From Reyranella sp. (GTDB lineage Bacteria > Pseudomonadota > Alphaproteobacteria > Reyranellales > Reyranellaceae): DNA of 32,300 nt. Of this stretch, positions 24,498 through 31,087 are shown piece after piece. The notes below the pieces were generated by a model. It was not told the DNA's origin, made no database searches, and saw only the letters and a program-made list of their open reading frames with translations. The translations under genes were made by a program, and so were the position numbers. The first letter of the stretch is position 1. Every line of letters starts with the position of its first letter. Where the stretch lies: the NCBI GenBank assembly GCA_017990895.1, contig JAGNNA010000006.1:1-32300 (forward strand), in the 5' to 3' direction.

Positions 24498-26165
24498 TCA
24501 GTCCTCGGCGTAGATGTCGCGATCCTTGGTCTCCGGCATGAAGAGCAGGCCGATCACCAGGGTCATGCCGGCCACCACGATCGGGTACCAGAGACCGGAG
24601 TAGATGTTGCCGGTCGCGGCCACGATTGCGAAGGCCGTCGGGGGCAGGAAGCCGCCGAACCAGCCGTTGCCGATATGGTACGGCAGCGACATGCCGGAGT
24701 AGCGGATGCGGGTCGGGAACAGCTCGACCAGCAGGGCCGCGATCGGGCCGTAGACCATCGTCACGTAGATGACGAGGATCGTCAGGATGACGATGACCAT
24801 CGTCATGTTGACCTGCTTCGGGTCCGCCGTGGCGGGATAGCCGGCGGCGCGGATGGCGGCGGTGGCCTCGGTGTTGAACGCACGCTCCTTGGCGGCGCCC
24901 TCGGCTCCCGCCTTCGCCTTGTCGAAGGAGGTGACGACCTTGTCGCCGATCTTGATCTGCGCCGGCGTGCCGGCCGGAGCCGCCTGGTTGCCGTAGTTCA
25001 CCGAGTTGCGCGCGAGGAACGACTTGGCGATGTCGCACGAGCTGGTGAACGAGGCGGTGCCGGTCGGGTTGAACTGGAACGAGCACTCGTTCGGATCGGC
25101 GATCACGGTGACCGGCGACTTCTCGATCGCCGCGTTGAGCGCCGGGTTCACCGCGTTGGTGAGCGCGTGGAACAGCGGGAAGTAGGTCACCATGGCGAGC
25201 GCGCAGCCCGCCAGGATGATCGGCTTGCGGCCGATCTTGTCGGACAGCCAGCCGAAGAAGATGAAGAACGGCGTGCCGATGGCCAGGGCCACGGCGATCA
25301 CGATGTTCGAGGTCGTGCCGTCGAGCTTCAGCGTCTGGGTCAGGAAGAACAGGGCGTAGAACTGGCCGGTGTACCAGACCGCCGCCTGGCCGGCGGTGCC
25401 GCCGAACAGGGCGATGAGCGCGATCTTGGCATTCTTCCAGACGCCGAACGCCTCGCGCAGCGGCGTCTTGGAGCCCTTGCCTTCTGCCTTCATGCGCTGG
25501 AACGCCGGCGACTCCTGGAGCTGCAGGCGGATCCAGATCGAGACAGCCAGCAGCAGGATCGAGACGAGGAACGGCACGCGCCAGCCCCAGGCTGCGAACT
25601 GCTCGGGTGTCAGCGACAGGCGCAACGCCAGAATGACCAGCAGCGAGAGGAACAGGCCGACGGTCGCGGTCGTCTGGATCCACGAGGTGTAGAAGCCGCG
25701 ACGACCCTGCGGCGAATGTTCGGCGACGTAGGTCGCCGCACCGCCATACTCGCCGCCGAGGGCGAGACCCTGCAGCAGACGGCAGGCGATGAACAGGATG
25801 GGTGCCGCGATGCCGATCGAGGCGTAACCGGGCAGCAGGCCGACCACGAAGGTCGCAATGCCCATCAGGGTCATCGTGACGAGGAAGGTGTACTTGCGGC
25901 CGATCAGGTCGCCTAGGCTGCCGAAGAACAGCGCGCCGAACGGACGGACCGCGAAGCCGGCGGCGAAGCCCAGCAGGGTGAAGATGAAGGCGGCCGTCGG
26001 ATTGACGCCGGCGAAGAAGTTCGCCGCGATGTTCGCGGCGAGCGAACCCGCGAGATAGAAATCATACCATTCGAAGATGGTGCCGACCGAGGAGGCGATG
26101 ATCACCTTCCTCTCCTCTCGCGTCATCGGACGCGAATGGTCGTCTGCTGTGCCTGCTACGGCCAT
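24498..26165 (-). CDS. MFS transporter, metabolite:H+ symporter (ProP-like) family
   Basis: The 555-aa carrier has about 12 membrane helices. Family motifs include FEWYDFYLAGSLA (31-43), GSLGDLIGRKYTF (82-94), the long RLLQGLALGGEYGGAATYV (129-147), and a second loop motif, GWLSDKIGRKP (305-315). These identify the MHS group, whose members import osmolytes, dicarboxylates or other small organics with protons. A long hydrophilic insertion, about residues 335-453 and probably outside the membrane, contains C361 and C377 and an Ala/Lys-rich stretch. This makes the protein about 55 residues longer than ProP. The substrate is unknown. GGGAG precedes the ATG at 26165, and an intrinsic terminator follows the stop. 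Confidence 0.9.
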   Translation of the reverse strand: MAVAGTADDHSRPMTREERKVIIASSVGTIFEWYDFYLAGSLAANIAANFFAGVNPTAAFIFTLLGFAAGFAVRPFGALFFGSLGDLIGRKYTFLVTMTLMGIATFVVGLLPGYASIGIAAPILFIACRLLQGLALGGEYGGAATYVAEHSPQGRRGFYTSWIQTTATVGLFLSLLVILALRLSLTPEQFAAWGWRVPFLVSILLLAVSIWIRLQLQESPAFQRMKAEGKGSKTPLREAFGVWKNAKIALIALFGGTAGQAAVWYTGQFYALFFLTQTLKLDGTTSNIVIAVALAIGTPFFIFFGWLSDKIGRKPIILAGCALAMVTYFPLFHALTNAVNPALNAAIEKSPVTVIADPNECSFQFNPTGTASFTSSCDIAKSFLARNSVNYGNQAAPAGTPAQIKIGDKVVTSFDKAKAGAEGAAKERAFNTEATAAIRAAGYPATADPKQVNMTMVIVILTILVIYVTMVYGPIAALLVELFPTRIRYSGMSLPYHIGNGWFGGFLPPTAFAIVAATGNIYSGLWYPIVVAGMTLVIGLLFMPETKDRDIYAED

Positions 26166-26310
26166 GTGCGTTTCTCCCTTATGACAATCGCATTGAGTTC
26201 GATTGCTTAGGGTCGCGTTTAGTGCTTGCTGCGGTGCACGTGCAATTCGACGAAGGTCACGCACGACCAAAGTCGAACGCCCCCTGCGAAATGTCAGATG
26301 TTGTGCAACG

Positions 26311-26679
26311 TCAGCCGCGGACCAGCCAGACGATCGCAGCGCCGATGCACAGCGCCAGTGTGACCACGCCCGCCATCTCCGCGTAACGGAGATGGGTCTT
26401 GCGCAGAACCTCGAGCAGCTGCTCGGGAGGATAGTTCGGCGGGAGGTCGGCACCCTTGTTGAGGAGCACCCAGAGTTCGGTCGACTTGTGGTTCCACCTG
26501 GGCGCGTTGTAGGCGAACAGACCGAGCACCGATCCGTGCAACGCCTCGAGGATCGCGCCGGACTTCAGGCAAAGCAGCAGATCGTACGACAGGCCGAGCA
26601 TGACCATGCAGATCGCCAGCAACGCGAAGCCGCAGCCGCGACGCACGATGACATCCGCGAGATATTCGATCCTGTCCAT
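26311..26679 (-). CDS. Hypothetical membrane protein, 122 aa
   Basis: The protein has two predicted membrane segments, about 15-37 (CGFALLAICMVMLGLSYDLLL) and 101-119. The soluble middle is rich in Leu and Pro and contains WNHKSTELWVLLNKGADLPP. No family recognised. GAGGTCGG before 26679 supports the start. It is the third of three consecutive small membrane-protein genes with short gaps (18 bp from the previous one), suggesting an operon. The other frame across this stretch is arginine-rich and lacks coding character. Confidence 0.7.
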   Translation of the reverse strand: MDRIEYLADVIVRRGCGFALLAICMVMLGLSYDLLLCLKSGAILEALHGSVLGLFAYNAPRWNHKSTELWVLLNKGADLPPNYPPEQLLEVLRKTHLRYAEMAGVVTLALCIGAAIVWLVRG

Positions 26680-26697
26680 GCCGACCTCGGACCCAGA

Positions 26698-27027
26698 CTA
26701 TTTCACAGCACCTGAGATGAGCAAGACGCGGACCAGGGCGGGAAAGCAGAGCACGAGTGCGACCAGGGCCCACACCCAGTTCGGGCCGGGCGCTTCACGC
26801 GAGGCGGGGACGGCGCGCTCGATCAGGGCCGCCGGCACGCCCGATACGAGGAGCGTCGTCGTCGCCACGATCAGGCTCGCAAAATAGAAGACCACGCTCG
26901 GATCGCTCGGCAGCCAGGGCGGCGCCCAGATGAGGCTGTAGACTGCGACGAGATGGACCAGGGGCGAGAAGATGCCGTTGAAGACGGCGAGGCCCAGCAC
27001 GAGGGCGAAGACCTGATGGCGCAGCAT
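26698..27027 (-). CDS. Hypothetical membrane protein, 109 aa
   Basis: Three hydrophobic segments are visible, about 6-28, 42-62 and 84-105, so this is an integral membrane protein of unknown family. Translation from ATG 27027 is favoured because GGGAGGG lies six bases upstream; the longer alternative at 27045 would place that site inside the coding region. The stop of the preceding gene ends one base before this start (TGAGATG), indicating translational coupling. No metal-binding or catalytic motif is seen. Confidence 0.7.
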   Translation of the reverse strand: MLRHQVFALVLGLAVFNGIFSPLVHLVAVYSLIWAPPWLPSDPSVVFYFASLIVATTTLLVSGVPAALIERAVPASREAPGPNWVWALVALVLCFPALVRVLLISGAVK

Positions 27028-27028
27028 C

Positions 27029-27349
27029 TCACCCTCCCCCTGCAAGGCTCGGTGTCAGGCCGGCCGACGCCATGGCGAAGTAGAAGCCGGTGCGCAGCCA
27101 GAACAGCCAGAACGCGGTGATGAGGGGCAGCCAGCGTCGCCCCAGCGAGGCTGGCGTGACGAAACCGACCGCGGCGATGGCCCAGCCGGTGAGCCAGACG
27201 AACGACCGCCAGATGTAGTTCCCAGGCTGCAGCGCCGGAACGAAAAACGACAGCATCCAGCGCCCGATGCAGGCCCAGGCCACGAGCGACAGCCCGTAGT
27301 TCACGATCCAGAAGGGCAGGTAGCCCCAGAAGAAGTCGGGTTGGTTCAT
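27029..27349 (-). CDS. Small membrane protein, 106 aa, weakly YggT-like
   Basis: Three hydrophobic segments (about 9-36, 49-66 and 75-95) occur in a protein rich in Trp and Phe. The segment IGRWMLSFFVPALQPGNYIWR and the helix spacing recall YggT-type proteins, but the resemblance is weak and I would not assign function. It begins seven bases after the stem-loop terminator of the symporter operon and lacks a good Shine-Dalgarno sequence, so it depends either on read-through or on a promoter buried in the symporter 3' end. It is coupled to the next membrane-protein gene. Confidence 0.65.
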   Translation of the reverse strand: MNQPDFFWGYLPFWIVNYGLSLVAWACIGRWMLSFFVPALQPGNYIWRSFVWLTGWAIAAVGFVTPASLGRRWLPLITAFWLFWLRTGFYFAMASAGLTPSLAGGG

Positions 27350-27355
27350 GTCTGC

Positions 27356-27386
27356 AAATGGAAAGGGCGAGGCTTGCGCCCCGCCC
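27356..27386 (-). terminator. Intrinsic terminator after the sodium symporter gene
   Basis: On the minus strand GGGCGGGGC pairs with GCCTCGCCC through nine base pairs (one G-U) around a GCAA tetraloop, followed by TTTCCATTT. The T-run is interrupted, so termination may be partial. It lies 27 bp past the symporter stop. Confidence 0.7.
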
Positions 27387-27412
27387 TCCCTCTCATTGGA
27401 TCGAGGCGGCCG

Positions 27413-29302
27413 TCAATGGGCCGCTTCGGCATTGCGCACCGATCCCGCCGGCACGCGGATCGAGTCGATGAAGTCCTGCATTTCGGCCGAGGCGGGCTTG
27501 GTCACCCAGCCGGCGACCAGCATCGCGATGAACGCCGCCGGGATGCCGAAGATGCCGACCGAGATGTTGTTGATGCCCCAGATGTACGCGACCTCGCGGC
27601 CGCGGATCTTCACGATGTTGATGTCGCCCATCCAGCTCAGGCTCTGCTTGACCCACGGCCCGTAGAACTCGGTCGCAATCAGGAAGAACATGCAGAGGCC
27701 GAAGCCGACGATGATGCCCCAGACGCCGGCCGCATCGCCCGCCCTCTTCCACCAGATGCCGAGCACCAGGCCCGCGAACAGGCCGGCCGCCGCCATAGAG
27801 AAGGCCCAGGACACCAGGAACAGGATGTCCGCGCCCAAGGTGCCGGCCACGTAGGCGGCGACCAGAGCCACCAGGCCGAGCAGGACCCGGCTGATGACCA
27901 GGCGGCGCTTGGTGTCGGCATTGGGGTCGATCATCTTGTAGTAGATGTCGTGGCTGAGCGCGTTGGCGATCGCGAGCAGCAGACCGTCCGCGGTCGAGAG
28001 CGCGGCGGCGAGGCCGCCCGCCGCGACCAGCCCCGAGATCACATAGGGCAGGCCGGCGATCTCCGGCGTCGCCAGCACGACGGCGTCGGTATGCAGGCGG
28101 AACTCCGAGAGCTGCAGGATGCCGTCTCCGTTGCCGGTGACGCCCTTGCAGAGCGCGAAGGTCTGGGCGGCGTTGGCGCCGTCGCAGGCACCGACGAGGC
28201 CGATGCTACCCCAGGACGAGACCCAGGCCGGCAGGCTGGCGATCGGCTGTCCGATCACGTGCTGGTACACTTCCAGCTTGGCGAAGGCCGCGTAGGCCGG
28301 CGCCGTGAAGTAGAGCAGGAAGATGAAGAACAGCGACCACGCCACCGAGTCGCGCGCCTGCTTGACGGACGGCGTGGTGAAGTAGCGCATCAGGATGTGC
28401 GGCAGCGACGCCGTGCCGACCATCAGGCAGAGGATCAGCGCGAAGAAGTTCCACATCGCCGTCGGGCTGTAGGCGCCCTTGGCGTCGCTGAAGGCCGAGG
28501 CGTAAGGCTGCGCCACGCCCAAGGTCTTCTCCAGCCCCTCGATCTTCTCGAGCGCCTGGCCGTACATGATCTGCGGGATCGGGACGCCCGTGACCTTGGC
28601 CGACAGCACGACGACCGGGATCAGGTAGGCGATGATCAGGATGATGTACTGGGCCACCTGCGTCCAGGTCACCGCCTTCATGCCGCCCAGCATCGAGCAG
28701 AGCAGGATGCCGAGGAGGCCGACGAAGCAGGCGACCTGGAACGGGATGTCGAGGAAGCGTGCGGTGATGATGCCGACGCCGACGATCTGCGCCACGACAT
28801 AGGTGAAGGAGGCGGTGATCAGCACCACGACCGCCAGGGCGCGCGCGACGTTGCCGCCGTAGCGCGCACTGAAGAAGTCCGGCACGGTGAACTGCCCGAA
28901 CTTGCGCAGGTACGGCGCCATCAGGATCGAGACCAGCACGTAGCCGCCGGTCCAGCCCAGCACGAAGGCGAGGCCGCCATAGCCGCCGAAGTAGAGCGAA
29001 CCCGCCATGCCGATGAACGAGGCGGCGCTCATCCAGTCCGCACCCGTGGCCATGCCGTTGTAGAAGGCGGGAACGGCCCGGCCGGCGACGTAGTATTCGT
29101 TGACCTCGGCGGTCCTCGCCAGCCAGCCGATCAGCGCGTAGACGCCGAGGGTCAGGAAGATGAAGAGATAGCCGAGAATCCGGTTCGGCACGCCCAGCAG
29201 TTCGAGCAGGCCGATGAAGATCGTGAACCCGATGAAGGTACCCGTGTAGAGGGCGTAGATGCGCCCGAGATTGGCGAGAAACCCGCCCTGGATGGCAGCC
29301 AT
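27413..29302 (-). CDS. Sodium:solute symporter large subunit (VC_2705 / ActP-like)
   Basis: The 629-aa SSF-family carrier has about 13 membrane helices. The N-terminal region includes EYYVAGRAVPAFYNGMATGADWMSA..., and later segments include WTGGYVLVSILMAPYLRKFG, VGTASLPHILMRYFTTPSVKQAR and the family motif GLAAALSTADGLLLAIANALSHD (about 430-452). These features fit the VC_2705 subgroup, usually annotated as acetate/organic-acid symporters that work with a small DUF4212 partner, encoded here just upstream. Residues 389-400 (TGNGDGILQLSE) form an EF-hand-like loop in a predicted extramembrane segment flanked by C373 and C385. The start at 29302 is 13 bp after the small-subunit gene. The substrate, probably acetate or a short carboxylate, is inferred from the family. 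Confidence 0.92.
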   Translation of the reverse strand: MAAIQGGFLANLGRIYALYTGTFIGFTIFIGLLELLGVPNRILGYLFIFLTLGVYALIGWLARTAEVNEYYVAGRAVPAFYNGMATGADWMSAASFIGMAGSLYFGGYGGLAFVLGWTGGYVLVSILMAPYLRKFGQFTVPDFFSARYGGNVARALAVVVLITASFTYVVAQIVGVGIITARFLDIPFQVACFVGLLGILLCSMLGGMKAVTWTQVAQYIILIIAYLIPVVVLSAKVTGVPIPQIMYGQALEKIEGLEKTLGVAQPYASAFSDAKGAYSPTAMWNFFALILCLMVGTASLPHILMRYFTTPSVKQARDSVAWSLFFIFLLYFTAPAYAAFAKLEVYQHVIGQPIASLPAWVSSWGSIGLVGACDGANAAQTFALCKGVTGNGDGILQLSEFRLHTDAVVLATPEIAGLPYVISGLVAAGGLAAALSTADGLLLAIANALSHDIYYKMIDPNADTKRRLVISRVLLGLVALVAAYVAGTLGADILFLVSWAFSMAAAGLFAGLVLGIWWKRAGDAAGVWGIIVGFGLCMFFLIATEFYGPWVKQSLSWMGDINIVKIRGREVAYIWGINNISVGIFGIPAAFIAMLVAGWVTKPASAEMQDFIDSIRVPAGSVRNAEAAH

Positions 29303-29315
29303 GGTCGTTCCCCCG

Positions 29316-29585
29316 TCACTCGTCCTGGACGCCGAATTCGCGATCGATCCTGTCCTGCGCCTTGGCGTTCCAGACGCACATCAGGACGAAGGCGACCAGC
29401 GAGCCCTGGGCCGCCATGTAGTAGCCCAGCGGGAATCCGATGATTCGGATCTGGTTGAGCTGCGGCGCCCAGAAATGGATCACGAAGCTGAAGAAGAACC
29501 ACGCGGCGAGGATGACCAGCATCAGCCCCCGCGTCTTTTCCCAATAGGCGGCCTGTTGCGAGGCCGTCAGTCTGCTTTCCGCCAT
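29316..29585 (-). CDS. DUF4212 sodium/substrate symporter small subunit
   Basis: The 89-aa protein has two membrane helices, about 20-40 and 50-72, and the conserved AYWEKTRGLMLVILAAWFFFSF start and GFPLGYYMAAQGS hairpin of DUF4212. The family is encoded next to VC_2705-type symporters, as here, and is taken to be their small subunit. GGAGGAACGAGCGC gives a good ribosome site for 29585. It is first in the symporter operon and divergent from the 198-aa gene. Confidence 0.92.
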   Translation of the reverse strand: MAESRLTASQQAAYWEKTRGLMLVILAAWFFFSFVIHFWAPQLNQIRIIGFPLGYYMAAQGSLVAFVLMCVWNAKAQDRIDREFGVQDE

Positions 29586-29730
29586 GCGCTCGTTCCTCCA
29601 AGGACACGTTGGAGGCGCCGCTGAACCATCACCGCTGCGATGAGTTGGGGTTTTCCCCGACCGTACGCTTACTCCCCATCGCCCGGTTGTTCGGGCGCCT
29701 TGTTTCTTGCGTCTCGTTTACTCAGACTGT

Positions 29731-29756
29731 GTGAATGTACATCAAGTGTGATTCAC
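29731..29756. promoter_or_regulatory. Inverted repeat in the divergent symporter promoter region
   Basis: GTGAAT (29731-29736) and ATTCAC (29751-29756) form a perfect six-base inverted repeat with a 14-base spacer. They lie in the 242-bp divergent gap between the DUF4212 gene and the 198-aa gene. A transcription factor site is possible; it does not fit CRP or FixK consensus well. Confidence 0.35.
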
Positions 29757-29827
29757 TGTCAGTGCAGGGAGACCCCCTACCTTAGTCGAATATCCATTCA
29801 CAGGCGGCGCAGCCGACGAGACGCAGG

Positions 29828-30424
29828 ATGCTGACAGGGCTCAAGAGCTACCTATTTCCAACGCGGATCCGCTCGCGCGTTCAATTGACGCGCTTCGTCA
29901 GCGGCGAGGCGTCCTACGTCGCGCAACGGTCCACCTACGAATTCTCGCGCAACACGCTCGCCTGGTTCGGCCAGTCAGCCTTCGGCGATCCCGCCTTCAA
30001 CGACGCCTTCGCGGTCTGCCGATGGGAAGCCTTCGCCGCGATTGCCGCCGACATGACCTTTGTCGTGCGGTCCTTTCTCGACGGGGGCATCGACCTCGAT
30101 CCGGCCCTGGTTCGCGTCTACGCCGACGCGCTGGGCGAATACCCCGCCCCGGTCCACCGTCCCGAAGGCTGGAGCGATCGCCATGCGGCCCTGCTCAGCC
30201 GCTTCGCCGGCATTCCGTCCGACCACCGGCTCGACTTCAAGGCGATGGGGCACCGGACCGGCATCATGATCCACGAGCACGTGCCGGCCCGCTCGAAGAA
30301 CGCCGAGGAGGAACGCCAGGTCCTGGCCGCGGCCGTGACCTTCGGCTTGATCTCCTTCAACGATCGCCTGCCTCGCCGCCTCGACGCCGATGCGTTGCGG
30401 AAGGCGCTGGGTCCCGCGGCATGA
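29828..30424 (+). CDS. Hypothetical protein, 198 aa, upstream of the DnaQ-like exonuclease
   Basis: This soluble, helix-rich protein has no signal peptide or membrane segment, and no family I can name with confidence. It contains many aromatic residues (YEFSRNTLAWFGQSAF, CRWEAFAA) and a His-rich stretch, HRTGIMIHEHVP, near residue 142. The ATG at 29828 has only a weak GCAGG directly before it, so the exact start is uncertain. Its stop overlaps the ATG of the exonuclease gene by four bases (ATGA), so the two are coupled. Being divergent from the symporter and upstream of the exonuclease and CBS/DUF294 genes, it may belong to the acetate-utilisation regulatory set; this is inference from context. 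Confidence 0.75.
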   Translation: MLTGLKSYLFPTRIRSRVQLTRFVSGEASYVAQRSTYEFSRNTLAWFGQSAFGDPAFNDAFAVCRWEAFAAIAADMTFVVRSFLDGGIDLDPALVRVYADALGEYPAPVHRPEGWSDRHAALLSRFAGIPSDHRLDFKAMGHRTGIMIHEHVPARSKNAEEERQVLAAAVTFGLISFNDRLPRRLDADALRKALGPAA

Positions 30425-31083
30425 TCATCGCGGACATCTTCGATCGCTTCCTCGCCACCGGGCGGAGACGTCAGCGGCCGCGAACACCGGCCCATATGCC
30501 GCTCGAGGCAATCGAGATGGTCGCCATCGACAGCGAAACCACCGGACTGGAAGTCAGGTCCGCCCGCATCGTGTCCTTCGCCGTCATCAGCATAGCAAAA
30601 GGCCTCGACGTCGAGCCGCGCCCGAAACTCGACCTTCTCGTGGACCCGCGAGTTCCCATCCCTGCCGGCGCGACGGCCATTCACGGAATCGACGCCCGGC
30701 GTGTGGCCGGCGCGCCGTCGATCGCCGATGTCTGGGATGAGTTGACGGGGGCGCTGGCCGATCGCATCGTGGTCGGCCACCACATCGGTTTCGATCTCGC
30801 GATTCTCGCGGCCGAAGCGCGCCGGATCGGCCGGCCGTGGCATGAGCCGGCAAGCCTCGATACTGCTGCAATGGCAGCCGGACTCGGGTTGCCGGTCGAC
30901 CGTCTGGATCTCGTCGATCTGTTGGCGTGCCTCGGGGCAAGACCACGCGGCGAACGGCATACGGCCGCCGGCGACGCCCTGATGGCGGCCGATCTCTTCG
31001 TCGCGATCGCCCACCGGCTGCGCAGCCGGCAGCGTGCCACGCTGGGTGGTGCGGTCGGCCTGCAGCGCGGGCCGCTTGCCTGA
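30421..31083 (+). CDS. DnaQ-like 3'-5' exonuclease (DEDDh)
   Basis: The 220-aa protein has a complete DEDDh exonuclease fold. ExoI is IDSETTGL (D37, E39), ExoII is GHHIGFDLAIL (D125), and ExoIII is ERHTAAGDA (H180, D185). It resembles the epsilon subunit of DNA polymerase III in the catalytic core but lacks the usual polymerase-binding C-terminus, so it is more likely a stand-alone nuclease. Genes of this type recur next to CBS/DUF294 proteins and sodium:acetate symporters in Proteobacteria, where their role is unclear. The ATG overlaps the preceding stop, and the next gene begins four bases after this one. Confidence 0.9.
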   Translation: MIIADIFDRFLATGRRRQRPRTPAHMPLEAIEMVAIDSETTGLEVRSARIVSFAVISIAKGLDVEPRPKLDLLVDPRVPIPAGATAIHGIDARRVAGAPSIADVWDELTGALADRIVVGHHIGFDLAILAAEARRIGRPWHEPASLDTAAMAAGLGLPVDRLDLVDLLACLGARPRGERHTAAGDALMAADLFVAIAHRLRSRQRATLGGAVGLQRGPLA

Positions 31084-31087
31084 CGCC

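Noticed and set aside
26294..26773. A 159-codon minus-strand frame overlapping the 122-aa membrane protein
   Set aside because: It is Arg-rich and without structure. The alternative frame encodes clear membrane helices with a good ribosome site.
27341..29443. A 700-codon open frame on the plus strand, antisense to the symporter and its small subunit
   Set aside because: It is an artefact of high GC third positions. The product is a run of charged Asp/Arg/Glu/His residues with no domain, and it lies opposite two clearly recognised genes.
29681..29696. GCCCG/CGGGC stem-loop in the divergent gap before the 198-aa gene
   Set aside because: It has a five-base stem and no proper T-run. It lies upstream of both divergent genes, so it has no gene to terminate.
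29732..29745. A partial FixK or CRP-like site before the symporter genes
   Set aside because: The right half TCAA is present, but the left half has two mismatches to TTGA, and the CRP palindrome is not matched either.
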